Shown: positions 46,544 to 58,040, numbered from the stretch's first letter. The stretch is DNA of 64,000 bases from Cadophora sp. MPI-SDFR-AT-0126 (GCA_020747065.1 JAGMVK010000012.1:620001-684000); one strand, 5' to 3'. Numbers and translations: made by a program. Notes: generated by a model from the sequence alone, not told the origin.

Positions 46544-49500
46544 ATGCAGCTCGGCCGTCCAGCTAGCAACCGCAATCCACGCGCCAATCGTTCTTCAAGA
46601 GGAAGAGGTCAGGATCCGATGAGTCGAGGAGCTTCACGCTCCAGTAAGTTGGCAAATGGTTCTCTTATCCCCAGGGGTCGCGCAACTATGCGCGAGACTT
46701 CCGACAATTTTCAGTCGTGGCCACGCGCTGGCAAGAAGCAATACAAGAAAATATCTCACTCAACGGCTACAAATGCAGGTACCCCACAAGGACTCAGCAC
46801 CCCGAACGCCTTCGAAAAGGAGCGCGCCGAGAATGCTGCGAAGAGAGCGGAAAGCAAGAATCAGAAGGGCACAATGATCAATGGACGAGGAGGCAGAGGG
46901 AACGGTTCGTATAGCAACAAACCGAATAGGCAGACGACAACTGAGCAGATGTCAGACCCTTCCAGCAAGCCACCGTCTCCCACAACCACGAATCCCTTTG
47001 CACAAGCTCCAGCAGCATCGCCTTCCTTTGGCTCGGCAGCACCGGCGGCATTCAATCCTTTCGGGTCAAGACCTGCCACTCCATCGAGTACAAATACCCC
47101 AATCTCGAACTCGAACCCTTTTGGAGCCTCTTCAAAACCAGAGACATCCGTGAATCCTTTTGGAAAGCCAGCTGCAACTATGTTCGGTGCGGCATCAGCA
47201 GCGAGCACCCCAACAAACTCCTTTGGCGCGCCTTCGAAACCAGAGGCAGCTACAAACCCATTCGGAAAGGCATCTTCTTCTCCTTTCGGTGCGCCCTCAT
47301 CGATAGAAGCCAAAATCAACCCATTCAATAAGCCAAGCTCGACGTCAAGCCCGTTTGCTACCTCGTCGAACCCCGCAGGCACTCCTGCAGTCATCAGCGT
47401 CTTCGGCGCACAACCGTCGAATTCATGGCCGAAGCAATCTCGGGACGTCTTTGGTGTGCAGTCTACTGCGACCACGCCTCTAGGATCTTCTGTAGATGGA
47501 GATAATCCGCCCAATGTACCGGATCAGCCAAAGCCCAGTCCATTCGGCACACCATCAAACACCGGCTTTACTGGCTTCTCCGCAAAGTCAATGAACACAT
47601 CCGAGTCTGTGGGAAGTACAAGTTCATTTGGTTCTAATAAGAACGCATCTGGGTCACTGATTGGTACATCAACTGTGACAGGGGCTTTCGCTAAACCGAC
47701 GACGAATCGCGCGTCTCCAAAACCAGGTCCTTTGTCGACTTCTAATCCAGCCAGTACTTCCAATGCTCCTATGCTCTCCAGATCACCCTCAAATTTCGGA
47801 TCTCCTGCTATCTTTAAGCCAGCAGCAAATTCATTAGCAGCTAAGGTTGAGCAACAACTACAGAAGGATCGAATTGTACCACCTAGGATGCCTTCATACG
47901 ACCTTATGTTTGATCGTCAACTACTATCAGTCCCGGAGTTGATGCAACACTTACGGGACTACAAATCATACCAGGAGAAGGTCCGTGGCTCGCTCATGAA
48001 GGCAGGATTGATCGATGACCCAGAGAAACCGAAATCTCTGAAGGATGCCATCGACTTCAAGGGAACATGCGAGGACATGTGCCCACAGCTTGAGAAGATT
48101 GAGAGACTAGTAGAAGGCAGGGTAGATATCTCAGAAAAAGGCGTCCAAGCTGATGGAAGCCCAACGCGGCATGCGGTCATGGAGAAGATGGTCAAAATTC
48201 TGGCACGTTCATCTGCAGGTCAAGCGGCACCGTTGCCAAGCGAAGTCAGGACTACTGCGGCTCTCCGCCGCACGGTTGACTACCTGATGAAGGATGTGTT
48301 GACTGAATCGAACATATCCAAAGTGCATGGCTTCCTCTGGAACAGAACTCGCGCCATTCGCCGGGATTTCGTATTCCATTCATTCATGACACAGCCGGAG
48401 CTGGTTGATCAGGTTTACTGCCTCGAAACGATCGCGAGATTCCACGCCATATCTCTGCACCTCATGTCGAAGCCCGAAAATTACTCCGAAACCTTTGACA
48501 CTCATCAGGAATTCGAACAGCTTGGAAATACGATGATCTCGCTCATGCAAGCCTATGGCGACTGTAAGGCCAACGGACTTGTATGCCCCAACGAGGCCGA
48601 ATTCAGAGCGTACTTGGTGGTTATACAGCGGAAGTCAAACCCTGGGCTACTGGAAATGGTTCACAGCTGGGGCTGGGATCTCTTTGAAGCAAAGGAGATG
48701 AAGCTTGCACTCGGCATGGCAGAAGCCTTAGGGAATACCTGGGACATGCATGGACCACTGAAACCTACGGCGCCAACCGATATCGCACAGAACGCCTTCT
48801 CCCGGTTCTTTGACATAGTGAAGGACAGGCAGACTTCGTACACGATGGCTTGCTTTGCTGAAATATGGTTCAACGACGCTCGGGAAGCTATTTTGAGGAC
48901 AATTCTTGCCTCATATCGAAAGCAACGAAATCAGATCAAGGATTGGACTGTTCCGGTTTTAAATGAGTACCTGCGATTTGATGATGAGAACGACGTTATC
49001 CCATGGTGTGAAGCTCGCGACATCGTGTTTGAAGAGGCCGATGGCTTGACTTATCTATCAATGGAACCTGGCAATGTGTTGAACCACGTCGAGGGGAAGC
49101 AGTATCACTCGCGTCGTTACGTCGAAAGGAAGCGCGGCAGCCATTCTTTACAACATGTTTTGTACCATACTGTGTACGAGGAGGCTGGGAGCGAGAGTCC
49201 ATCGCGCGAGGAGGAGGAAGAGGGCTTGTTTGTCAAGCAATCGGATCCACTTCCGAAATCAAACAATATTAGGAACGGCTTCCCATCCAACCCATCGGTC
49301 GGCTACGACTTTGACCAGAGTCAAGTTATCTCGTCGAGCGCCCCACCAGCACAGCAGAGCCAGCCCAAGTCGACCTCTCTCTTCGATCGAATTGGCACTC
49401 CGACAGCAACGAGCGGAGTGTTTTCAAGGCTCGCTCCTGTTGCTAGCCCTGCTACACAATTGAGCGTGTTAGAATCGAAGCCTACCTCTATTCTTGCACC

Positions 49501-51211
49501 ACAGCCGACAAACGGAGCTCCATCGATTTTCAAAAAGCAGCCAGTGAATGGTACAACACAGTTCTTTCCCAGTCAATCAATTGGTAGCGTTTCCCCGTTC
49601 TTCCAACAACCAGTTAGCGGCCAAGCTTTCCCCAAATCAAGCACTGTACCGACTTGGACCTTCACACAGCCACCATCACAATCAAAGGAGTCACCCAGCA
49701 GTCAACCTCCTCCCACATCTTCCTTTACACCAACATCTCCAGCTCAACCATCGGTACCAGCGTCCGAACCGGCCCCATTGGGAAATGAGGCAATTGCCGC
49801 CTCATCTGCTGGTGTACCTAAGCATGTTTCTTTCTTTCCCCAAGCCCAAGTCACAACTCCGCCGCCGCCTGCAACAATAGCAACCCCACCAGAGCAAGCG
49901 GTGCATTCAATCTCCCCACTAAGTCAGCCATTGTCTGGAATCCTTGGAACACCTGCACCACCCATCAATAAACAGAACTCGCTTTCAAACGGGGCCCCAC
50001 AATTTCAGAGCGACACGCCGAAGGACAGTCCCGGAGCCTCGGTTTTTCAAGGCCTTTCAGCCGTTCAACGGCAGCCAACGTTTGCTGCTGGGCCTCCTCC
50101 CCCGCCATTCGATAAATTTGCTGGGTTCACAGATTGGTTCGCCCTTGGCAGCGAAGGCATCGTGGAGCAGTTCACTTCATATCAAGTTGAAACCATACTA
50201 AAGGCAGCGGCGAAGCAATTTGGAGAGGAGGAGAATGCTCGAAAGGCAAAGGAGTCAGACGACGCAGCTCGTGCTGAGGCAGAGCTGTTCAGATACCGGA
50301 CCTTGGCGACGAGGTATGGATGCTTGTGGAGGGAACAGGCACATCTCCGATGGCTCAAGCGAAGAGGAAGAGAAGCTCGCAAAGCTCGACGGGAAATGGC
50401 AGAGAGCTTCAAGGCATCGAAGGCAGCACAATCCGCTGCCGTAGTGGAAGATTTTCGGGCCTCGACTAATCGGACGCGGAAGGACAGTCTCGAAAGTCTC
50501 CTCGGAGCGACTGATGTCCTTAATGGTGTTCACGACGCAGATGTCGAAGCCAGAGAGATTGTGCAAGGATATCGAAGATCTTCTCATAAGCGACAGCGAT
50601 CCCAACGTTCCGAGCGATCCACGGCTAGTCAGTCTTCCACAGCGAGCCAACATAAGCGCGGAAAATCGGATATTCCCTTTCGCCGTTCAATATTGTCAGA
50701 CCCAAGTTACCTACAGGGTGGTTCAAGGATCCACCTCCTATCAGACTACAACCTTCGAGAAGAGCAACAGCGGCCCCAGGTCAGTGGAGTACAGACTGAC
50801 TACTTCCGCCTCAAGGCTAGAGGCATATCCACCCTTTACGATGGAACGCCGCTCGCAAACTCAGCTGCACAGAGAATGCTGAATCCCAAGCGTTCCTTCG
50901 ATGAGTTTATCAAGCCCACCACACCTCGCTCGAGACTGCAATCAACCCCGAGAAGCGTTCCGAGCAAGCCTGCAGAACAGCCCGAGATGGGAAATGAATT
51001 TGGTGATCAAGGGGATGATGTCGAGGCTTTGAAAGCAAGGGCAAAAGTGGCCATGTCATGGAGGAAGAGTTTAGGGCAGAAGAGGTCGTGTGACGACGAG
51101 GATGAGGAACTATTCGCTAGAGCGAAGCGAATCAGGGAACAGATGGAGGAAGGCGAGGATTATTATCGAAGGGAATTGGAGAGAGAGTCGGGCAGTCGGA
51201 GTACATCGTAG
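46544..51211 (+). CDS. SAC3: SAC3/GANP mRNA-export scaffold with FG-type N-terminus
   Basis: Scaffold of the TREX-2 complex, which couples transcription to mRNA export at nuclear pores. Single exon, 1555 residues. The N-terminal 430 residues are nucleoporin-like, with many NPFG, MFG and FG units (for example SNPFGASSKPETSVNPFGKP) in a Ser/Thr/Pro/Ala background. The SAC3/GANP domain spans about residues 465-800: KGTCEDMCPQLEKIERLVEG opens it, followed by LRRTVDYLMKDVL, FLWNRTRAIRRDF and the EFEQLGNTMISLMQAY segment. The middle-to-C-terminal region is again Ser/Pro-rich with some FG motifs. A charged helical segment around residues 1200-1300 (ARKARREMAESFKAS) probably corresponds to the Sus1/Cdc31-binding helix. 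The C-terminus ends in an Arg/Glu-rich helix. Start choice is the first ATG; no intron is needed. Confidence 0.93.
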   Translation: MQLGRPASNRNPRANRSSRGRGQDPMSRGASRSSKLANGSLIPRGRATMRETSDNFQSWPRAGKKQYKKISHSTATNAGTPQGLSTPNAFEKERAENAAKRAESKNQKGTMINGRGGRGNGSYSNKPNRQTTTEQMSDPSSKPPSPTTTNPFAQAPAASPSFGSAAPAAFNPFGSRPATPSSTNTPISNSNPFGASSKPETSVNPFGKPAATMFGAASAASTPTNSFGAPSKPEAATNPFGKASSSPFGAPSSIEAKINPFNKPSSTSSPFATSSNPAGTPAVISVFGAQPSNSWPKQSRDVFGVQSTATTPLGSSVDGDNPPNVPDQPKPSPFGTPSNTGFTGFSAKSMNTSESVGSTSSFGSNKNASGSLIGTSTVTGAFAKPTTNRASPKPGPLSTSNPASTSNAPMLSRSPSNFGSPAIFKPAANSLAAKVEQQLQKDRIVPPRMPSYDLMFDRQLLSVPELMQHLRDYKSYQEKVRGSLMKAGLIDDPEKPKSLKDAIDFKGTCEDMCPQLEKIERLVEGRVDISEKGVQADGSPTRHAVMEKMVKILARSSAGQAAPLPSEVRTTAALRRTVDYLMKDVLTESNISKVHGFLWNRTRAIRRDFVFHSFMTQPELVDQVYCLETIARFHAISLHLMSKPENYSETFDTHQEFEQLGNTMISLMQAYGDCKANGLVCPNEAEFRAYLVVIQRKSNPGLLEMVHSWGWDLFEAKEMKLALGMAEALGNTWDMHGPLKPTAPTDIAQNAFSRFFDIVKDRQTSYTMACFAEIWFNDAREAILRTILASYRKQRNQIKDWTVPVLNEYLRFDDENDVIPWCEARDIVFEEADGLTYLSMEPGNVLNHVEGKQYHSRRYVERKRGSHSLQHVLYHTVYEEAGSESPSREEEEEGLFVKQSDPLPKSNNIRNGFPSNPSVGYDFDQSQVISSSAPPAQQSQPKSTSLFDRIGTPTATSGVFSRLAPVASPATQLSVLESKPTSILAPQPTNGAPSIFKKQPVNGTTQFFPSQSIGSVSPFFQQPVSGQAFPKSSTVPTWTFTQPPSQSKESPSSQPPPTSSFTPTSPAQPSVPASEPAPLGNEAIAASSAGVPKHVSFFPQAQVTTPPPPATIATPPEQAVHSISPLSQPLSGILGTPAPPINKQNSLSNGAPQFQSDTPKDSPGASVFQGLSAVQRQPTFAAGPPPPPFDKFAGFTDWFALGSEGIVEQFTSYQVETILKAAAKQFGEEENARKAKESDDAARAEAELFRYRTLATRYGCLWREQAHLRWLKRRGREARKARREMAESFKASKAAQSAAVVEDFRASTNRTRKDSLESLLGATDVLNGVHDADVEAREIVQGYRRSSHKRQRSQRSERSTASQSSTASQHKRGKSDIPFRRSILSDPSYLQGGSRIHLLSDYNLREEQQRPQVSGVQTDYFRLKARGISTLYDGTPLANSAAQRMLNPKRSFDEFIKPTTPRSRLQSTPRSVPSKPAEQPEMGNEFGDQGDDVEALKARAKVAMSWRKSLGQKRSCDDEDEELFARAKRIREQMEEGEDYYRRELERESGSRSTS

Positions 51212-52766
51212 ACGTATGGCATAGCGTTGGGCGTTTTATGAGCATGGAAAAATTTTGATGATCAGATTGTAACGGCGTTCGGAGGTCATGCATTTACAGG
51301 GCGTTTTGGGCAGCTTGTATATGGCAGAAGGATACCCTTTTGGTCTGTGGGAATGCGAGGAACCTTCATGTGTGAGAATACGATTGTGCGCAACCCTCTT
51401 GTGCCTTGACTACCTGCTTCAGCCTTCTATGACTTCCATTTAGTGTTGTTTCTACTCTGCCTGAATTGTGTCCGAGGCAGCAACAAGGCTTTCGAGGTCT
51501 ACTTTCAGCTTACAATAATAGTGAGAGTGTGTCTCAACGAGTGTAGGCGGCCCTTCATAGCTTACATGCCTCCTCTCAGAGCAGGCAGCCTCCAGTTTGA
51601 GGCCGAGTGTCCGTTTTATATCGCCCATGTTGCTGACAATTTGCTAGAACAGTGCAAAAGAAATACATAACAGACAGACTGGCCCACTACGGTAATACTA
51701 TACGTATTATACTCAATGAGTGCTCAAAACTGCCCCACCCACTTCAAACCAGGTTTACAAGGTTTCCATTCTTCACTTCAAACGTCACGCCAAGCTCAGT
51801 ATCTTTCCCTCGATGTCTCCCTCGAATCAAGACCAAACCACGACACAGTACGTCTAGTAATCCGGCAGTTCCAGCAAGTACAGAGGATGGGTCCGCCATC
51901 GTTTGCCAGAATTCTTGGATTCAATGTTGAGCTTGAAAGGTAACAGCAGCGTTGGAGCTTTAGGCCTATATGTCTATGTTATCGGCTGTGAATTGGAATA
52001 CACTTTTACTCATGGTCTGGATCCACTTAAATCGAGCTTTGATTTGACGCTAAAAGAAGCCCGAGATTCAAGATAAGGCCGACAAGCTGAGAAGCTTGAG
52101 TAATGAAGCACACCCGACCATCTGCCAAAGTTTAGGGAGATGCCAGCAAAGTGGCATCTGTAGGTGAAAACGAGGCTGAACACATATCGTATCCATACAA
52201 TGGGAAGAACAGGATGTACAGCATCAAGTTCCATGTCGAGGTGTCGGGAGGAGGTGATATCTTGTGCCGTGTTGCTAGGTGTGCCTAATCATTTTGAATC
52301 TCCCCTACACCCTTCCGATGAAGTCTCGAGACTGAACCACGCCTCGGTTAATCAGGGAGGGAAGAAAGGAAGCAAGAAGAAAAAGTGAAAGTCCATCCCG
52401 CCCCCTTGCATATGTGGCCCGGGACGACTTGACCTGATGTGCCTGGTCCGGTCCAAATCCAGACACTTATTGGAGCTGCTGCTGCCAGTCACCATTGCAA
52501 CAAATGCCAAACGGATGGGAGCTCTCGCCAAGGCTGGGTGGTGGGATCATAACAAAGATTGACATAGCTTCCTTCCCTTACCTGACTTTCTTTGTTGTTG
52601 CCCTCTCATTCTTTCAATTTTCAATTTCAACCTCCAAGGCCACGCTCGATTTCGTCATCCTGAAAGAGAGAACAAGAACTCGAAATTCAGTGACGAGTCA
52701 ACAACTTCGTGCCCCCAGAGCTCAATACAGTCAAACATCTCTGCCAGGAGCACACGTTTGGCGATA
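51212..52766. other. Gene-free stretch before the P450 relic
   Basis: About 1.55 kb. Short open frames on the plus strand at 51443-51670, 51652-51930 and 51716-51943 overlap one another and have no motif; none is supported as a gene. Confidence 0.4.
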
Positions 52767-54421
52767 ATGTTTAGCGAGGCTGGGCTTCAGCCACGCCTGT
52801 TTATCGCAATCATCGCTGTTGCATTGGTTATCTATCGATTCACAGTAAATAGCGCACTTCGGCTGGTATGGTCTTCGCTGAATATTGTATCTAGCCAGAA
52901 CACGCTGATTTTCTGTAGTCGGAAGAGTCTTTCGCGAAGGCACACGGTTGCCTCCTATGGAAACCGTTCTGCCGACGCAGTGGCCGTTTGCGTTGGATAT
53001 ACTGAAGAAACAATGGGATGTCCTACCCTCTCATCGCATACTGGCCTTCCAATCACAGTATTTCGACTCCATAGGTCCAAATATGAAGCTTAGTCTGTGT
53101 GGACAAGGCGGCTACTTGACGGAAGATCCTAGGAACGTCGAATCCATTTTATCAACTCGTTTCGACGGTACGTATGCTCTCTGCTCGTCGGTCAAGGTGT
53201 CTAATACGATCTGATGATCTCATTAGATTGGTGTATTGGGGTTCGACGAGAAGTTTTGTATCTTGGGGGGGATCTTCAATCAAGACGGCCGTCCGTGGAA
53301 GCACTCACGAGAGATTCTCCGACGCCTATTCGCAAGAATACAATATCAAAACCTGAAGGTCTTCGACGAGCATATCGACGACCTCATGTCGGCACTGGAA
53401 TTGGCAGGCACTGGAATTGTTGACTTGCGGCCGCACTTCTTTTACTTTACCCTTGCAACAACCACGGATCTCATCTTCGGCGAGCCGGTTCGAGCACAAG
53501 GAGAGGACGTTCAAGAATCCTTTGCGACAAATTTTGACTACGCATATTATGTCTCCGCAATCAGAAGTTGGCTAGCAGACTTCCATTGGCTGTACAAGAC
53601 CAGAAAGTTCAAGAATGCTTGCGCTGTGGTGAAGCAGTATGCCTCATATTTTGTATCGCAGGCATTGAAGGACAAACAGGATAATGGAGAGGAGTCTATA
53701 AGTGGGAGTCATGCTTCCATTCTCGACCTTTACGAAGGTTTGAAGGATCCTGAAGTGTTGAATCGGCTGCGAAAGGAGATTGCAGTGGTTTTGCAAGACG
53801 GAGAGGAGATCACCAGAGCCCATATCAGGAACATAAAATATCTCAAGTGTGTAATACTGGAAAGTTAGTTCTTGCTCCCGTTCTACCTGCCATGTCGAAG
53901 GCTTACCAGATTTTTGCTTATTAGCGCAGAGACTGTGCCCTCAGCTGCCAGTGAATGTTCGGGTGGCGACAAAGACGACGCTGTTGCCAACAGGTGGCGG
54001 TCCCGACAGGACTGCCCCAGTCCTGATACGCAAAGGGACTGGGGTGGGCTACTCAGTCTACCACATGCATCGCCTAGCTTCCATATATGGTGCAGATGCC
54101 AACAAGTTCGTCCCCGAGCGTTGGGAAAATACAGATCTGGAGGAGAAAGTCGATTGGGGATTCATGCCGTTCCATGGAGGCCCAAGGATTTGTCTTGGTA
54201 GTAGGTGTCTAGCTTCCAAACAGGAACGTATGCCACGATCTAACAATTTACCAGAAGACTTTGCCCTCATGGAAGCCTCGTACGGAATTGTGAAGATAGT
54301 CCAGACCTTCCCAGAATTACAATTGTCGCCGGATATTGAGATAGTTGAGCCTGGGCAGGAGAGGCAAAACCTGATGATTGTGGTCTCCAGTGCAGAAGGC
54401 TGCAAGGTCATTCTCCGGTAA
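52767..54421 (+). pseudogene. Decayed cytochrome P450 (CYP52/CYP539-like)
   Basis: Remnant of a membrane-anchored microsomal P450 of the alkane/fatty-acid hydroxylase type. Exon blocks: 52767-52865, 52919-53167, 53227-53863, 53925-54200 and 54255-54421. The N-terminal anchor (PRLFIAIIAVALVIYRF) is intact, as are NQDGRPWKHSREILRRLF, the K-helix E-T-Q-R, FVPERWE, and the haem loop FHGGPRICLG with its cysteine. Three lesions are visible. A frameshift at the CC run 52951-52952 shifts the frame between HGC and PPM. A frameshift at the seven-G run 53265-53271 separates DWCIGVRRE from GIFNQDG. The I-helix with the oxygen-binding AGxDT motif is absent: LYEGLKDPEVLNRLRKEI joins segments normally about 45 residues apart. 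The homopolymer shifts could be sequencing errors, but the deletion cannot, so the gene is very likely non-functional. Confidence 0.8.
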
Positions 54422-55179
54422 CGAACTATAAGATTGTACCTAGAACAAAAACTTCAAGACTTCCAGCTCTGATCTCTTGATTTCCACCAGCCTCTCGCGA
54501 TAGCTGATATTGTACCTTTTGCTGGTAACGAGCTTTCCCTTATCACCAGAAGAGCGAATCCCATAGCAATAATATGAGCAAAGTTGACCATCCTATTTTA
54601 GCTTGGCTTCCTATCATGACATGTGGGGAGCCAGCTAATACACATCTGTCCACTCGGGATTTCGAGGATGTGCTGAGTTTCATCTACCCCGATGAGTGTG
54701 GTGATTGATCAGACCGTTGAATAATTCTCAGATGTGAGACATCTTGAGATCCAAGTTTGACCGTCTTTCAGCACACCTGACAGCCAAATTGTTCTTGGAA
54801 ATGTAGTGTCCAGATCGAATGACTCTGGAATATACCCGAGACACTGTCTTTCAAAATGCTTGCCAGAACTCTGCTAAACATGAAGGCTTTGAGTGCCATT
54901 CAAAAGAAACCTTGGTTTCTTTCACTTGTTCACTGTGCTTCAGCCACCCCGTATTGTAATTCGGGAGAGGTCTCGGATGTCAGGTTCCTTGTCACCATAC
55001 CCCATTTGTACTTAGTAAGCAGCTCACCTCAACTTCTCTTATTGTAAACGACTTGGTGACATTGTTTCCTTCCAAGACTGGACTCACACTTCTATTTAGG
55101 GAAAAATAAACAAAGGATAGCAAAGTACACGACTTCACGATTTCGAAACCCAAGGTACTGCTCATCTTCGACTTTACCA
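54422..55179. other. Gene-free stretch
   Basis: About 760 bp between the P450 relic and the small two-exon gene; nothing supported. Confidence 0.4.
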
Positions 55180-55546
55180 TGGCGCCACCCCCACGATGTC
55201 CAACAACCTCACATGAACATGCAGCTCTGGCTTCGGTATGAGCTGCATCTTAATCCAGTTTGGAATTATCAAAGTACGAATCTGACAAAACTTCCGTTAC
55301 TAGGAGATCAATGCCGAAGAGCTTGCAAGAAATTATCGCAACTTACCAGAGGCTAGAAAGCTCGCCAAGGCCGTTGAGATATACGCCATGCAGTCAGCAG
55401 AAGTTTCTAATGCGGGCATGGCAGCAGCTCTAAGTCACGCACGTCTCATACGAGCTCAAGATGCCGCAACAGCAGCTTTGGTTGCACTCGAGAAGGCTGC
55501 GGCAGAATTGGAGAGAGTCGAAAAGGTTCATAGACCGCACTGGTGA
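55180..55546 (+). CDS. Small helical protein, two exons, unknown function
   Basis: Reconstructed gene of 99 residues: exon 1 55180-55236 (MAPPPRCPTTSHEHAALAS), a 67-bp intron with GTATGA donor, TCTGAC branch-like sequence and TAG acceptor, and exon 2 55304-55546. Exon 2 reads EINAEELARNYRNLPEARKL, continues with AKAVEIYAMQSAEVSNAGMA, and ends in a heptad-like Ala/Leu/Glu helix (ALVALEKAAAELERVEKVH). The second exon is open only in this frame, and has the Ala/Glu/Leu/Arg composition of a helical protein. No family is recognised. It was not evident as an ATG-initiated frame because the start lies in the short first exon. No signal peptide or membrane segment is seen, so it is probably cytosolic or nuclear. 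Confidence 0.5.
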
Positions 55547-55966
55547 CCAAAGATGTGGGGCAGCGGAGCTGGTCTTTGGATGACTGCGAAAGATTGTGGG
55601 CATGTTCAGCAACGCTGTTCTAGGCCTGTAGATACGTGTGGAACCATTTTATCTAGTATCGCAGCATTAAAAATGTCTAATAAATGTGCCTGTTCTTGGA
55701 CAGGATTTTCGTGATTGGGAGCACTATCTATTGTACACGGGGGCTCGCTTAATGCGACCTTCTATCAACAATGTCTGCCAGAGCCGTTAAATTCGTAAGC
55801 AGTGCGTGAAAGTGACAAGCAAGTCGCACGAAAATTGCTCCTGTACACAATTGTCGTGCCTCGTGCCATCGGGCCGATGGCACTAGCATCATGGGTATTT
55901 CGTAAGTTCCTCCCCTGTTCGACCCGTTCGAGCTGTCTCGGTATATCTTTGAAAATGACAAGACGT
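55547..55966. other. Convergent gene-free region
   Basis: 420 bp between the small two-exon gene (+) and the ceramide synthase gene (-). No gene is supported; presumably 3' UTRs. Confidence 0.4.
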
Positions 55967-57602
55967 CTATTCTCCAATCTGCTTCTCGCACCCAATTCTG
56001 TTCAGAAGCTCCTTCCTATGTTCTGCCCCCATGAACCTCCTTCTTGTAGTTGTGGGTTTAGGCGTCCTCGGCAATCTCGAAGTCACTGTCCTTGAGCCAC
56101 TCTCTTCGCTCCTCGCAATTCTAAATCTGTCTGGACGTCCAGGATCATCCGAAAATCTCGGTGTCCTCATGTGATTTTCCAAAACTTGACCAACTAGCTC
56201 GTTACCAGCCCCAGTGCATGGAATCAAATCGTCGATCGAACACTCCTTTTGCTGCTCGCCCTCGTCATCGCTCCTTATATCTTCTGCCGACTTTCCAGAC
56301 AGAATCCCCGCAATGACCTTGAGAATCATTACGAACCAGATGGCACTCAGAGTGTGTAGTAGGAAGAGCGTGCCGAGAAAAATGTATTTGACTTCAGAGT
56401 TCAGACAAATTACACCGTCGAGATCTTGGAATGGCCAGAAGAGGTGGGAGAAGTAGTCGGGCTGAGCTGGCATTTCTTGTATTCGCTGATTTGTTGTCCC
56501 ATTGTAGCACCCGAACAGCATTGTGTTCTCACCCGGAATATGCTGGTGGATGTCCCAGGAGAAATGCAGATACAGTATGTGCCGAGTGATGAACCATGAT
56601 ACCACAAAGACCCCGAAAGCAATGTTACAAGCTACTTCGTAGCGCAGATACCGGAGGACTTTGGCAAACTACAAAATGTTAGATATCGCTTGCATATTTA
56701 TTCTCAGATAACGTGGGACACCCTTACCGGAAGTAAGATGTCCACGAAGTCCATCAAGCAAAGAACCACATTCGCTGCTCGGGTATACCGATAAATGTAT
56801 GTGATCGAGATCAGCGACAAGGTGATGATATGATGCGTGAGCATCTCGACATAATCTTTTCGACGTGCTTCCATGTGTATGGATAAAAGTAGCTGTGCAG
56901 TGAAAGACAGCTGGATGAGATAGTACCATTTGAAGAGACCTGACATCTCCCTCGACGGCCAGGAAGTCCATAGATTTGCGTAATTGAGCCAGTACTCAGA
57001 ACCATGCCAGAGGAACTATAGCGTTGGTATGAGTGCTTGCAATTGACTATTTCACGGCCCAGGAAGACCTACCATTCCAAGCAACCAGATGCTCGAGTAG
57101 TAGAGAAATATCCAACCCTGCTCAGCAAATCTCAAGTGATTCTTTTTCGCAACACCAAACTTTCGGGCTAGAGGCTGAAGCAGCCACTCAACCGTGATGG
57201 CCCGAATCGCCGTAATCGACACGACCCATGTCAATACGAAGTATATGTCGTCTATACCTTGCGTGTAGGATCCCTGACTTGCAGATGAAGCATAGGAAAG
57301 TAAGAATAATTTGCGAGTGTGGGGTCGGATTTGAGGGACGATATTGTGGACGACAGCGGTGCCAACTATCATCGCCAACGAAAGTTCTATTTGATTGATG
57401 CAATGGTCAGCGCAGGGAATAGAGCAAACATGTCTGACAGCAACAGGGTGAAAAGCTACCTACGGATTTGATACTGCAAGACCCAATTGAGAAACTTTCG
57501 TTGATCCATATTCGAGAAGTTGCTAGCAGTTTTTGGTCGCACCATTCGTCGTTCCCGTTTCTCCTCATCCGCCACCGACACTTTGGAGACTGAATCTGCC
57601 AT
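55967..57602 (-). CDS. LAG1: Ceramide synthase (LAG1/LAC1, TLC domain)
   Basis: Endoplasmic-reticulum membrane acyltransferase that joins a sphingoid base and a fatty acyl-CoA to form (dihydro)ceramide. Four exons on the minus strand: 57602-57464, 57386-57073, 57015-56728 and 56668-55967, giving 480 residues. About six to eight hydrophobic segments are visible. The Lag1p motif sits in the TLC domain: MLTHHIITLSLISITYIYRY with the adjacent catalytic histidines near residues 212-213, followed by NVVLCLMDFVDILLP. Upstream are the conserved WLNYANLWTSWP and GLFKWYYLIQL. The C-terminal tail, about 130 residues, is acidic then Arg/Ser/Thr-rich and cytosolic, as in fungal Lag1-type enzymes. Acyl-chain preference cannot be read reliably. 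It lies tail to tail with the small two-exon gene. Confidence 0.94.
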
Positions 57603-58040
57603 TACGATTGGAGATCGGCCCTTGATTTAATCGTGATCGTGAAAGTGCTCAGTCAAGAGGGTTTCTGGAGCTCTAGCAAGAAAAAATACAAGTGAGAGAC
57701 CTAGACAACAGGGAAAAACGGCCACCGTGGTAGAAAGAGGCGGTGTGATATGGCATCCCAGACACTAAACAATGATCTGCTGGCTTATCAAAATCGGAAA
57801 TAATTCAAATTAGAATAGGGGAAACAGGGGCAGGACCCTCCCCCATCCAACCTGCAGTTAATCGTGCTCATACCCATCATAAAGGTATCGCTTGCCTTGC
57901 TTGTTCCGACGACGCTTCTCCTCTCATTGACACGTATCGATGGTGAAGATTCCCTCACACATCATAGAACGAACCATAGTTCGACAGCAACTCACACCGA
58001 GAAAGTCGTCAAAAGCCGCCCAGTAACACTACTATCGACA
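57603..58040. other. Divergent promoter region
   Basis: 438 bp between the ceramide synthase start and the possible small membrane-protein gene. The plus-strand frame of the latter stays open back to a GTG at 57864 without an ATG. Confidence 0.4.

Noticed and set aside
51716..51943. 75-codon plus-strand frame with an ATG
   Set aside because: Overlaps another open frame, has no motif or recognisable splice partner; not enough to call a gene.
57864..58040. Upstream GTG extension of the small membrane-protein candidate
   Set aside because: No ATG is present in the extension, and GTG initiation is not expected in a fungal nuclear gene.
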